A program made the position numbers and the translations under genes. Of a stretch of 64,000 nt of DNA, positions 1 to 10,535 are shown piece after piece (within the stretch, counting starts at the first letter, position 1; each line of letters begins with the position of its first letter). Below the pieces are notes generated by a model. The model worked only from the letters and a program-made list of their open reading frames with translations, was not told the origin of the DNA and did no database searches. Source of the stretch: Imbricaverruca yamaguchii (Eukaryota > Arthropoda > Thecostraca > Neoverrucidae); assembly GCA_034440575.1 (NCBI GenBank), contig JAOTOL010001621.1, positions 2,586,501 to 2,650,500 on the forward strand, written 5' to 3'.

Positions 1-880
1 AATCATAGGAGTATCCAGAGCAACCGAAATATGGTGAGCGCCTTTAGCCAGCAAACAGTTGTCTTGAAATAATTATTGTTTTTCTTCACAAACAAGAAGT
101 ATTTTAACAATACTATTCAGAATGCTCCTCTGAAAGTGAACAAAAACATATCAGGTGACGCCAGGCATACTAAAAATGGGATAGCCACCTTATTTGTGTA
201 TTTTGGGTCTGCCCTGTCTGCTACATCTTCAGTATCAGTCAGTACACAAAGCATGTGAAGCCTTCACGGTTTCTGAAACCTCATGGACACACCGGCTTGA
301 CTACAATCCAATTACTGTGAATAATTTCCCTTACTCAAGAAACCTAGCACATATTCCTCCTCCTGCAGAGTTGAACTATGCCGAAACCTATGTCGAAAAT
401 TAGTACACTCTTTCACCATGGAAATTGCAAATTAATAAACAATTATGTGATGTGGTGGGACAGGGGCATCCTTACTATAATGTGGAAAAAAATCACAAAC
501 CCACCTACTTTCCTACCCTGGAACCCCCACCGCCATTATGTGCTTATTTAGTAGCTAAAATTTGCAATATCTTTGTGTTCTACATCAATATGCCAACTCA
601 AAGTACTTATGAATATAGTGTGCAAATATCAGACCGGCTTTGAAAGTGAATCAAACTGCAAAAAGTGGCCTGCAGTAACCTGGAGAGAGATGAGTGGGGA
701 TGGCTTCAGAATCACAAGGCCGCCAAGAACAGAGCTAAGCGAGATACACATTTGAGTTATTAACACGTTTACAGCCGAGTCATTCCCACTCAGCCAAGCT
801 GTGGCTTCCCGCTTCCGGTTCAGCTTGCGTCGCCTATCAACCCCTCGAACACCATACGGGTTGTGAGACAGCAACGCGTC
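1..880. other. No recognisable gene
   Basis: AT-rich DNA without a supported exon. If the receptor gene continues it would be in a downstream intron. A minus-strand open frame at 629-943 has no recognisable motif. Confidence 0.5.
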
Positions 881-937
881 AGGCCCGACATCTGCCGGCA
901 GTTGTCGGAACCAGCCGACAGGCGCGCACCGCCTCAC

Positions 938-1091
938 CTGCAACGGAGCTGCGTCTCCGCGACGGCAACCGCGGTGACGTCATCTCTATGACGTCACTGA
1001 CGAGCGGCTGCCGGGTGCGGATGTCTCGCGAGAAGACCAGTCGCTGGTCCTTGCCGCCCGCAGCTCCGGGCAGCAGCATGCAGTCGTCCCC
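938..1091 (-). CDS. Nephrin-like exon: cytoplasmic tail, part 2 (putative)
   Basis: 154 bases; acceptor cgccgccccgccgtctctcag|G, donor GTTGCAG|GTGAGG, phase 0 in and phase 1 out. It encodes GDDCMLLPGAAGGKDQRLVF, SRDIRTRQPLVSDVIEMTSP and a basic RRRSS end. No conserved domain is recognisable, as usual for nephrin-family tails. Supported by good splice sites, high GC against AT-rich flanks, and matching phase if the previous exon ends at 2306. Further tail exons should lie left of the window. Confidence 0.6.
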
Positions 1092-1249
1092 CTGAGAGAC
1101 GGCGGGGCGGCGCTTCAGGGAAGACCAGAGTGCCATCCGTTTTCATCACAAATCTACGCCCTGAAGCCCTAATAACTAACTAACCATCACAAATATACCA
1201 CCTACGGGCACTTGTATTGGTTATGGCGTCCACCCGACGCACGCGGGGA

Positions 1250-1405
1250 CGAATGGTCTAGGGGTAAGTTGCTCGTCTCACAATTAAAGGGTTGTGGGTT
1301 CGAGTCTCACCTGTCGCTACTCTTCGCCCGCGACCAATCGGCGTGAGAGATTGGCGACGCTACATGACTCAACGGTCGGTGTGTCGTGAAACCAATAACC
1401 AACCG
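1250..1405 (+). mobile_element. tRNA-derived SINE (family 2)
   Basis: A tRNA-like head has an A-box-like tggtctaggggta and a canonical B box gggttcgagtct, with a pairing T stem (gtggg/ctcac). A body (gattggcgacgc...cgtgaaaccaataacc) follows and is shared, in diverged form, with 31025-31190. The head does not fold into a convincing complete cloverleaf, so this is a SINE and not a tRNA gene. Confidence 0.55.
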
Positions 1406-1659
1406 ACGCACGCGCCGAAAACGTCTGTCGATCGCCAGCGGCACGAGCTGATAGTCAGCTGATCTATGACGGGCAGTTGCAGCACTGACAGAGAACAGCC
1501 TGACAAGACTGGGTTTGGTTGTATGCAGCACGCTCCGGTGTCCCAGCAGAGGCTAGCTTGGGATGGTGCTGGTGTGCTGCGGCACTTTTCAACAGCCACT
1601 GGCTGCGGGACGGACATGGACAGCCGGGATAAGATGTGGACAACCTGACTGATTTTGAT

Positions 1660-2289
1660 AGATGGACTCTGGTGTGGACAGTCTGATTGGTGTTGACAGC
1701 CTGACTCTGGTGTGGACAGCCTGACTCAGGTGTGGACAGCCTGACTCAGGTGTGGACAGCCTGACTCAGGTGTGGACAGCCTGCCTCAGGTGTGGACGGC
1801 CTGACTGGTGTGGACAGCCTGCCTCAGGTGTGGACAGCCTGCCTCAGGTGTGGACAGCCTGCCTCAGGTGTGGACAGCCTGACTCAGGTGTGGACAGCCT
1901 ACTGTGTGGACAGCCTGCCTCAGGTGTGGACAGCCTGCCTCAGGTGTGGACAGCCCTCAGGTGTGGACAGCCTCAGGTGTGGACAGCCTGCCTCAGGTGT
2001 GGACAGCCTGCCTCAGGTGTGGACAGCCTGCCTCAGGTGTGGACAGCCTGCCTCAGGTGTGGACAGCCTGCCTCAGGTGTGGACAGCCTGCCTCAGGTGT
2101 GGACAGCTCCTCAGGTGTGGACAGCCTTCCTCAGGTGTGGACAGCCTGCCTCAGGTGTGGACAGCCTGCCTCAGGTGTGGACAGCCTGCCTCAGGTGTGG
2201 ACAGCCTGCCTCAGGTGTGGACAGCCTGCCTCAGGTGTGGACGGCCTGACTGATGTGGACGGCCTGACTGGTGTGGACAGCCGACTTAG
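1660..2289. repeat. 20-bp minisatellite
   Basis: About 30 tandem copies of gtgtggacagcctgcctcag, near-identical in the middle and degenerate at both ends. The right end reaches to within about 20 bases of the predicted donor of the first cytoplasmic-tail exon (2306). Confidence 0.97.
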
Positions 2290-2305
2290 CAGCGGTGGTA
2301 GCCAC

Positions 2306-2418
2306 CTGGTCCAGGTTGTTCTCCACTGAGGTACTGCGCGCGCTTCTGGCCGACAGGGAGCCGTCGTCGTTTTCGAACGCCTCGGTCGTCTGCGACTTGC
2401 TGCAGCCTTCACCGGCCC
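2306..2418 (-). CDS. Nephrin-like exon: cytoplasmic tail, part 1
   Basis: 113 bases; acceptor ttcctgccacacag|GG, phase 1 in, matching the membrane exon. It encodes a hydrophilic, acidic/Ser-rich stretch ([36 protein letters not shown]). The end is less certain: CAG|GTGGCT is a weak donor but leaves phase 0, which fits the next exon. Without that splice the frame runs on through SAVHTSQ-type repeats into the 20-bp array and stops near 2231, giving a possible alternative C-terminus. I saw no obvious tyrosine adaptor motif. Confidence 0.68.
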
Positions 2419-2533
2419 CTGTGTGGCAGGAAGAGAATCCGAGGAAAATCACTGCAATGAATACAATCGGCGTAGTCTGCTTCGACATCAGTGATGCTGT
2501 TAATGGCATCTATGGGCACACACTCACACACCC

Positions 2534-2534
<1 letters not shown>

Positions 2535-2566
<32 letters not shown>

Positions 2567-2626
2567 CGCACACACATGTATATATGCATACATGTATATA
2601 TATGCATGTATACATATATACACATA

Positions 2627-2680
<54 letters not shown>
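2535..2680. repeat. Microsatellites (cagA)n and (ta)n
   Basis: A run of about eight cagA units at 2535-2567 is followed by TA-rich sequence and a pure (ta)n tract at about 2633-2680. Confidence 0.95.
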
Positions 2681-2682
<2 letters not shown>

Positions 2683-2685
2683 ATT

Positions 2686-2907
2686 GTTTAATACAACGAA
2701 GATGGCTCTTAGATGCTCCTGGGTTTTAGACATTGGTGAGACGAAATGTACGACCCTAATATACCAGGGGGGGCTGGGTTTTTTCAAAATAAAAAGAGGG
2801 ATCATGCTAACGTTGAGTAATATAGCATGATCCCTACGCTACTTTTGATGTTGAGTAAACCCAGCACCTCCTGGTATATTGAGGTCGTACATTTCGTCTC
2901 ACGCAAT
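2686..2907. mobile_element. Hairpin MITE-like element, copy 1
   Basis: The two ends are inverted copies: attggtgagacgaaatgtac at 2732 against its complement ending at 2907 (gtacatttcgtctcacgcaat). A second copy with the same flank (tggctctta...gggttttagac) is at 23090-23297. Confidence 0.7.
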
Positions 2908-2929
2908 ATATATATATACAGTAAAAACA

Positions 2930-4030
2930 GCCGTAGCTGTTAGCAACAGTAAATATGCCTGGTGGAAACGTGGTTTTCACGAACTTTTTACATTTTATTC
3001 AGCACCATTCTAGGTTTTATAATTGACACAAATATGATGAGAACATGCTGAAAATAACAACACGGCACAAATAAAAAAACCAAGAAGGTAGACCTGCACA
3101 AAGAAGCAACCAAAGAGGTAACGAAGCACACAGAAGTAATCAAGGATGTAACACCACATACAGAAGTAACCAGTAACCAAGGAGGAAATTAAAGCTCCGT
3201 CTAATATGCTAGCATTGTTGCGACGACTCATAGGGAAATAGATGTGGACAGTCTATCTTTTTAGCTGTTGCCATGGTTAGCCTAAGCCTTTTAACATATA
3301 TAGAGAGCGCGCACGATACGACTTTCAACTTGTCAATGTTAAAAGAGCTCCCACACCATGGGGACATGTAATTGCTATTGGGAGAGGATCGTAGGGTGCA
3401 GTTGCAGGGGCAACATTCCTTCGGGGAAAGGTCATTCTGTGACCCACTTCGATGTTCACGTATCAAAATGGTCATTGGGAACGATACAAAACAACCCTTA
3501 GAAAGACATTGCCTATCGACTGCAGTTATAACCCGCATGGACTAGTACTTATAATCGGAGCCAGCACCGAAAATGTTCAAATCGGATTAAATTCATACAT
3601 GCCAAGGTAATTGCCACCCAATAATGTTGCACCAATTCTTGTGCAATTTTCGAATTGTCCAAATGCCTCCTTCCATCCTAGATATTCAAAGGTAAATTCT
3701 AATATCAATCTGAGAATATATAAGCTCAAAGGAGCACGTATACGACCTAAAAGGACCTTCTCCAAAATACAAATCCTACCAGATCGTACGAAATCCGGAT
3801 ATCAGAAAAGAAGTTTCCCAAGACCTTCAAATGAACTTTCCGATTTAAACTGACAAAAACAGCAGATGTAGAAAAAAATACTGGCCCTCAACAAAGGTGT
3901 GTGCAGTTGCACCGGTAACAAACTGATTCAGTATCCTGGCTCCTCTAAGGTATATCTCGGAGGTATCAACTATGCGTGACCTATGTCTTCCAACCATATT
4001 ACAGTATTGTCTGCTTGCTGCTGAAGTAAA
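2930..4030. other. Intronic sequence, nothing identified
   Basis: Lies between the membrane exon and the first tail exon. It holds only short random-looking open frames and no repeat that I recognise. Confidence 0.5.
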
Positions 4031-4174
4031 CGTTTCTGTCAGGCAGCAACAGCTGTTACTGACAGTGTTTGCGCAGTTTCGGATTGCGTCGGAGGTAGCG
4101 GCAATTGCTGCTGACCGTGTTTAACCAGCCTCTGATTGCGTCGGGAATCGAGGGTAGCAGGAACTGCCACTAAC

Positions 4175-4345
4175 CGTCTTTGCGCAGTTTCCGATTGCGT
4201 CGCGGGTAGCAGCAGCTGACGAGCAGCGCATTGAGCAGCAGCAGCAGCACGACAGCAGACACGGAGGCCACGCCCACCAGCAGGTGGGGCAGGACGGCCG
4301 GCGACGAGTCGTCCCGGTCCGTGACGTAGCCGACAGGGGGCGTCA
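4175..4345 (-). CDS. Nephrin-like exon: transmembrane helix
   Basis: 171 bases; acceptor gtaacgcccacag|TG, donor GACG|GTTAGT, phase 1 to phase 1. It encodes a short juxtamembrane segment (TPPVGYVTDRDDSS), a clear hydrophobic helix of about 25 residues (LLVGVASVSAVVLLLLLNAL, LVSCC) and a basic stop-transfer stretch PRRNRKLRKDG. This fits a type I receptor with the Ig domains outside the cell. Confidence 0.92.
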
Positions 4346-4404
4346 CTGTGGGCGTTACGGGACAGGGAAGTAGACAATAGGTTGGGCGTCACTGTGGGGT
4401 CAGG

Positions 4405-4567
4405 GGCGGGGATGGCCGAGTGGTTAGGGTGTCGGGCTATGGGTACCAAAGGTCCCAGGTTTGACTCTAGCGCCACACAGGACATTTCCCAATCCCGCGG
4501 CCCACCGGCGAAACAGTGTGTGCGGCGCCATTAGCCGTGAATGTGCATAAAGTGTGTCGTGAACCAA
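4405..4567 (+). mobile_element. tRNA-Ser-like SINE (family 1), copy 1
   Basis: Starts ggggatggccgagtggttag, the A-box region of Ser/Leu-type tRNA, followed by ggtcccaggtttgactc (B-box region). A body runs through aatcccgcggcccaccgg and ggcgccattagccgtgaatg to gtgtcgtgaacc. Two further copies lie on the other strand at 24381-24540 and 39438-39597. Confidence 0.85.
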
Positions 4568-4734
4568 ACACTGTGGGGTCATAGGTCAGTAACGTGTCGG
4601 ACAGGCAGCGACACTGCGGGGTCAGAAGACAGTGACGTGGCCGACAGGCGAGGTGTCAATGTAAGGTCACACGTCGGTGACATATCCGACAAGCAATGCA
4701 GTACTGGCTCTCGCCACGGCTAGCGAACACGTCA

Positions 4735-4875
4735 GGTAGCGTTTACGTTACCGGCACTGGGTTCTCGCCACGGGTACTGGACATGTTAAGTGGTGTCTCC
4801 GCTTCGGGCACTAGGTTCTCGCCACGGCTATTGGACATGCAATAGGTAGTGTCTCCGTTACTGTCACTGGGTTCT
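4735..4875. repeat. Outlying degenerate copies of the 54-bp minisatellite
   Basis: About two to three diverged units (accggcactgggttctcgcc, ggacatg...ggtagtgtctccg) lie about 500 bases from the main array at 5338-6284, separated by unrelated sequence. The array may once have been longer. Confidence 0.75.
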
Positions 4876-5337
4876 TAAATGTTCTCAAACTTTCACCACA
4901 AGTTCTCAAATGAGAAACATACGGTTCCCAAGAGAGAGGATCTCTTCTGAGAATACCGGTTAGTTTCCGACATAATTGTGTGGGATCAGACGGACTACTA
5001 AAAGTTCTTAAAGAGCCTTGACTGACATCCTTTCAAGAATATCCGAGAACCTTGCTGAGATTCATACATTATGGGGAACTCTCACAAGAGCACCACAGGT
5101 TTTGAATGGAGTACCGTATACGGTTTCCGATGATATTAAAAGGTGTCATGAAAGCACCAAACGCTTAACTCGAAAAACACAGGGGTTTCTTAAGGCTGTG
5201 TAGTCCGGAATGCCCGTTGCAGGGCTTCACACATGTACCACCGTATATATACTGTATACATTTCATGAAGTTGTCGAAGCAACCTGGGAAGTCTTTGTCA
5301 AACACATTTTCTTAATGATGTTCACCCGTGTTGTCGT

Positions 5338-6284
5338 GTAGTGTCTCCGTTACCGGCACTGGGTTCTCATGATGGCTGGTGGACATGTTAGGTAGTGTCT
5401 CCGTTACCGGCACTGGGTTCTCATGATGGCTGGTGGACATGTTAGGTAGTGTCTCCGTTACCGGCACTGGGCTCTCATGATGGCTGGTGGACATGTTAGG
5501 TAGTGTCTCCGTTACCGGCACTGGTCTCATGATGGCTGGTGGACATGTTGGGTAGTGTCTCCGTTTCCGGCACTGGGTTCCACCGCTGGTGGACATGTTA
5601 GGTAGTGTCTCCGTTACCGGCACTGGGTTCTCTGATGGCTGGTGGACATGTTAGGTAGTGTCTCCGTTACCGGCACTGGGTTCTCATGATGGCTGGTGGA
5701 CATGTTAGGTAGTGTCCCGCCGGCACTGGGTTCTCATGATGGCTGGTGGACATGTTAGGTAGTGTCTCCGTTACCGGCACTGGGTTCTCATGATGGCTGG
5801 TGGACATGTTAGGTAGTGTCTCCGTTACCGGCACTGGGTTCTCATGATGACTGGTGGACATGTTAGGTAGTGTCTCCGTTACCGGCACTGGGTTCTCATG
5901 ATGGCTGGTGGACATGTTGGTAGTGCCGTCCGGCACTGGGCTCCGCGGTGGATGTTGGTAGGTCCCGTTACCGGCACTGGGCCTGTGGCTGGTGGACATG
6001 TTAGGTAGTGTTCCGTTCCGGCACTGGGTTGTGGCTGGTGGTGTGGTGTGCCGTTCCGGCACTGGGCTGTGCGGTGGGTGGTGTGCCGTTCCGGCCTGGG
6101 TGTGCTGGTGGACTGGGGCGCGGCCGGTGTGCTGGTGGCATGTTAGGTAGTGTTCCGTTACCGGCACTGGGTTCTCTGTGGCTGGTGGACATGTTAGGCA
6201 GTGTCTCCGTTACCGGCACTGGGTTCTCATGATGGCTGGTGGACATGTTAGGTAGTGTCTCCGTTACCGGCACTGGGTTCTCAC
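5338..6284. repeat. 54-bp minisatellite abutting the FN3 exon donor
   Basis: About 17 copies of a 54-bp unit (gtgtctccgttaccggcact, gggttctcatgatggctggt, ggacatgttagg). A degenerate GC-rich stretch with shortened units occupies 5930-6150. On the minus strand the unit is a fusion of the end of the FN3 exon (atg...tccaccagc) with the first bases of its intron (gagaacccagtgccgg), so it appears to have grown out of the exon boundary. 54 is divisible by three, so a frame stays open. Confidence 0.95.
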
Positions 6285-6471
6285 CGCTGGTGGAGACCAT
6301 GAGCGGTGTCTCGGTGAAAGAGCCGACCCCCAGCTGACTGTATCCGGCCACCGTAAAGGCGTACTTGGTGTCTGGCTTCAGCCCGCCGATGGTGAACCGA
6401 GGCGTGTTGGGGTCGCCGTCCTGCACGTGCACGCTGGCTGAGCCCCACTCCCAGTAACGGAAGCGGAAACC
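6285..6471 (-). CDS. Nephrin-like exon: second half of FN3
   Basis: 187 bases; acceptor gtttctgtttggcag|GGT, donor CAGCG|GTGAGA, phase 0 in and phase 1 out. It encodes GFRFRYWEWGSASVHVQDGD, FTIGGLKPDTKYAFTVAGYS and SFTETPLMVSTS, i.e. the FN3 C'-G strands with the L.P.T.Y.F.V signature. The donor is the edge of a 54-bp minisatellite. Without splicing the frame stays open into the array and would read 18-residue Thr/Pro-rich repeats. Phase agreement with the membrane exon favours splicing. Confidence 0.93.
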
Positions 6472-6903
6472 CTGCCAAACAGAAACAACACATGCGTTGT
6501 ACGTATCAGCTTTGAGCACTTGGATCGTGCATTGAAATGAGGCGAGTCTGCCGAGGAACGTACTGCTATTCGAATTGATCTGTCTGAGAACAGCTGCACC
6601 AGGCAACAAGTCACTTTCAAAAACGTTCCTTCCTATGTGTATGTATTGCCATCACAATATTCGTCGCCTCCATGAAGCCCTAACAACATGCATCACCTAT
6701 ATGAAGCCATGACCACAGTATTGCTCACCTGCACGAGGTCATCACCACAACATCACTTTCTTATATGAAGCAATCACTACAACATTGCTCACCTGCATGA
6801 AGCCATCACTTCCACGAATGAATTTTCACCTGTGTCCATGTGAATTTTCACCTGTGTACATGTCAATGAATTTTCACCTGTTTCACCTGTGCCAGTGGTT
6901 CAC

Positions 6904-7131
6904 CTGAATGAAGCCGCCGTCAAAGGCCGGTGTCCAGTTGAGTGTAACTGCATGGGAGGAGACGTTGAGCACGCGCAGCTCCAGTGGTGGATCTGGCACA
7001 GATGGCAGCACCAGCTGCACCGTGTGAGTATCCGAGCCCAGCCGGTTGGTGGCAGCACAGTCGTAGTCGCCGTAGTCGGCGACGGTGACGTCACTGATCG
7101 CCAGTACCGACACCCGCGTCACCACGTCGAT
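6904..7131 (-). CDS. Nephrin-like exon: second half of Ig9 and first half of FN3
   Basis: 228 bases, phase 0 to phase 0; acceptor gggatccccag|ATC, donor ATTCAG|GTGAAC. It encodes VVTRVSVLAISDVTVADYGD, YDCAATNRLGSD with the second Ig9 cysteine, then PDPPLELRVLNVSS, VTLNWTPAFDGGFIQ of a fibronectin III domain. An alternative acceptor (cacacag|ATGGG) 12-13 bases upstream would break the phase and is rejected. PDPP...L.W.P.FDGG is characteristic of nephrin's membrane-proximal FN3. Confidence 0.93.
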
Positions 7132-7199
7132 CTGGGGATCCCATCTGTGTGACGTCACTGATTTACAAAGCTGACACCCGCATCACCACATCAGTCCAG

Positions 7200-7990
7200 G
7201 ACCACTTCTGTGTGTGTCTATTTGGCCCCACTGATTACCATTATTCATTACAGCATTGGTCTCTGGTCACCAGAACTAACACATCGTCCAAACTCCGATC
7301 AGGGAAGTCATAGAAAATGAAATGTTATGTGCTCTGTAGGCGGTTACACTTGGCTACAAGGTCGAGTACAGATGGTTCGTGGCATCGATTAAATGTCGCA
7401 GGGGTGATGAAACCCAGGTATCTCTTGGTCGCCACGTTACTTAACTCTGTAGTTGGTCAAACGAACAGTGAAATGTGCTTGTGACAATATGGCTTAGATG
7501 TTTGTGGCATATTTGTTTAAAAAGCATTCTGCAAGCTTCTGGTACGAAGTGAAACCCTTTCTGAACCAACATGACATCGAACATGTGACAGATCGAACAG
7601 ACAGAATTGGATATTCGGCGATGGTGCATGTGACATATTCGCACACATTGTGACAATTGCGAACCTTGTAATCCATAAATCAACAAAAAGGGCATGTTCC
7701 AACAAAATGTGAGCTGAGAGCGATGCCTTGTCGCGATGCATGTTCTGGCAACTATTCTTGTAAACGAAAACAATACAACTGAATTGTTCAGAAGGAAGTG
7801 ACTGTCCCCGAACCAATGCGAATATTAATAATTCATATGGATTAATTGTAGGAGATGTATGCGTATTTCATGCAACGAGTGGTTTCCTTTGATGTAAAAT
7901 AAGTGTGGCTCCTGGTGGAGGCGGTTTACGGCGTCGAGTGTCGTTTCATCAGCTAGCACATCAGCCGCTTCACCAGCGTAATCGATCTCA
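7200..7990. other. Intron, nothing identified
   Basis: Part of the intron between the two Ig9 exons. No repeat family or coding signal recognised. Confidence 0.5.
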
Positions 7991-8031
7991 ATGCATGGAC
8001 AGACAACACCCGTACAGCGCGAGCATCTTAC

Positions 8032-8207
8032 TTGTTTCAGATTCAGACGGTATTTTCCGTCACCAGATGCCACAATGACGTCACCGTCACGTGACCAGCT
8101 GAAGGTGACGCCTGGGGCGCCGCGGGCACGGCAGGTCACGTGGGCTGTCTCTCCTTGGCCAGCAGCCGCCTTGGCGAAGCGCGCACTCTTCGATATCCTG
8201 GCGGGAT
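8032..8207 (-). CDS. Nephrin-like exon: first half of Ig9
   Basis: 176 bases; acceptor tgtgtaccctcag|AT, donor AAACAA|GTAAGA, phase 1 in and phase 0 out. It encodes DPARISKSARFAKAAAGQGE, then HVTCRARGAPGVTFSWSRDG with the first cysteine and core tryptophan, ending GKYRLNLKQ. CRARG.P...F.W is a nephrin signature for the last Ig. The acceptor and the first exon bases are duplicated 44 bases upstream in transcript order (8244-8268). Confidence 0.92.
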
Positions 8208-8272
8208 CTGAGGGTACACAGTGGCTGTCACCTACCATATGTTGGCGGGATCTGAGGGTACACAGTGGCTAT
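8199..8272. repeat. Duplicated 3' splice site of the Ig9 exon
   Basis: The sequence ggcgggatctgagggtacac followed by agtggct occurs at 8200 and again at 8244. It contains the first exon bases and the acceptor (minus strand: actgtgtaccctcag|atcccgcc). Both copies keep the AG. Confidence 0.9.
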
Positions 8273-8559
8273 TACCTACGACTGTCACCACTGTCATGTC
8301 GCAAGCTATTTCCACCAATTAAGCTACTAGAGGTAATGCATTAATAAATACACATTATGACAGCAATGAAATTGGAATTACATTTGTGTCTGTTAAGTTA
8401 CTGGATTAAAAATGGACCAGACAGATCATGACCAGGTTTTAATGTGGTTTTTAGATGCATATTACAACAGTTGTCACGTGAAGAAGAAAACCCGGCAAGA
8501 TTTAGCTAGTCAGAAGCCACATACGAGCGAAAAAATGTGGACATAGTGGAAAATTTGAA

Positions 8560-8697
8560 AAAAAAAATTTTATAAAAAAAATTTTTTAAAATATTAATAT
8601 TAATTTGAAAATTTTTTATTTTTTAAAATAAAAAAAAATAAAAAAAAAAAATTTAAATTTTTTAAAAAAAAAATAAAAAAAATATTTAAAAATTTAA
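8560..8697. repeat. A/T-run low-complexity tract
   Basis: Long runs of A and T (aaaaaaattttataaaaa and similar), potentially self-pairing. Confidence 0.9.
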
Positions 8698-9245
8698 GTT
8701 CAGGAATCGCGCGGTGCCACGGGTAGTCGCAGTATGATGAGACAGGCCATTTGAAGATCACGGCCGGGAAGGAGGGGGGGGTGGGAGCAAGTAAGGGGTA
8801 ACTGTTGCAGCATAATTCCTTCCCACTCGGTGCAGGGGCGTAAGGTAGGGTAGGGGTGCTGGGGGCATGTGCCCCCATGGGAAGGTGGAGCCCATCCGGC
8901 CAGGAAAAGGCGCCAACATTATATTTAGGCTACCGGCGGATGCACCTATTCTGGTTGGAATAGCACGCTTGTATCACCCATGTGCAGATACGGAGCCTGC
9001 ATCTAGTTTTCAGGATTGTTTTCCATTTTTCATTCATATACGTCTAGACCATGGGTGTTCTTTTTGTATATTTTTGAAGGACGAATGCCTCCTCAACGTT
9101 GGCCCCGTCCACTAATAATTTAGACTTTTAACATGGGGTACCATTGATCATACACTCGATCGATGTGGGGCTTCCCATCAACTTCATGGATTTTGCACTC
9201 AAATAATCAATAATAATAGTAACAACAATAATAACTAAGTATATA

Positions 9246-9249
9246 TATG

Positions 9250-9307
<58 letters not shown>
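9246..9307. repeat. (ta)n microsatellite
   Basis: About 30 TA units. Confidence 0.97.
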
Positions 9308-9309
<2 letters not shown>

Positions 9310-10530
9310 TACAACATAATGATGAAAATATACACAATATGTTTGTGTATGCTTACCATTTCTGGTTATGAAATAGTCATATATGAAAGTATCAATGGTA
9401 TATTAATATATGATTTTATTTCCCGCCATTTTATATATGAAAACTTACCGAGAATTTTGGAAGCATTTGAACAACAGAAGGGATGAGGGATCCACTGACT
9501 TAGGAACGATGGTGATGAGTTTGGGACTTTGCAGCGCCAAATTAAGTTGTTGATACTCAACTTACCATAAAATAATAACGGATACTTATTATATAAAATA
9601 CGGAAATACTGGTCGAAATCCGGCGATTTTTTCTCCCTCACGTCATTTGGGTGCCACGGACCGCCCCTGCACCATTCACTTTTTGCTGAGCACAATATTG
9701 TTTCGGATGTCGTCAGTTTCAACAAATTGGCATATTTCCCGATGCATAGCCCCGCCCTGACCAGGTGCTTTGAGCGTTGTCCGTGTGAACGTGCTGGCCT
9801 AAGTTTTCACCTTGCATTGAATTCACCCAACACTAATATTGAAACACGGAATCCCACTTGCTTCACGACCAGATTCTGAAAACTGGGCTAAAAATGATGT
9901 GACCGACTGGGCCCCTACATTGACCGGAAGGCTAACCACAAGAGGTAGAGAACAATGTGCAATGCAACCACGAAGTGAAAGGATGAGCATTCTGTCGTCT
10001 ACCTCATCTCTCTGTTCAGTTTAGAACGCAAGTAAGTGATCAGGTCGGTTGACCCCTTCCCTTGCTCTTTGAGTGGTAGGAATGCATGACACACTTTCCT
10101 GTCGAGGGATCAGTGCAACGATGTCAGTTGATATGTCTTCTCCTGAGATGCATTCAGCTTTCCGAGACCAACATGCTCCTTAGTTAATTAGTTGGGCTTG
10201 AAGGACACATCAACTGCAATGGCCACATAGCACCAATAACATGTATATTCATGGAAAGGCAGTTGTAAAATTGTGGTAAAACAGTGCTGTGCTGAGGTGT
10301 AATTCTTCACATGTTTCAGTTTCAACATTTCTTTGCAGCAACCCGCTTAGGGATGTGTGGTGCGACTGGCGTGTGTTCCGGACAGGATGGTCGTCTATCC
10401 CACAAGTCCCGGCCTACAGGTGAATACCTTACCACGTGCGCGACTCAGCTCGGGGACGGAACTTGGGACTAGTTTCGGCTGGTGGCGAGACAGGCGTCCG
10501 CTTGTGGCGAGTAGGCAGTGTGTATGGTTG
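9310..10530. other. Intron, nothing identified
   Basis: Mixed unique-looking sequence with no coding signal or repeat family that I recognise. Confidence 0.45.
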
Positions 10531-10535
10531 GTCTC

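Noticed and set aside
1250..1322. Functional tRNA gene
   Set aside because: The A and B boxes and T stem are good but acceptor and anticodon stems do not pair well, and a SINE body follows.
1660..2289. CRISPR array
   Set aside because: The 20-bp, 54-bp, 41-bp and similar arrays are head-to-tail with no unique spacers, and the context is eukaryotic.
1752..2329. Three overlapping plus-strand frames of 141-165 codons
   Set aside because: All are the 20-bp array read in different frames.
7132..7145. Alternative acceptor for the Ig9/FN3 exon (after cacacag)
   Set aside because: It would enter out of phase with the preceding exon, which ends at a codon boundary; the site after gggatccccag keeps the frame.
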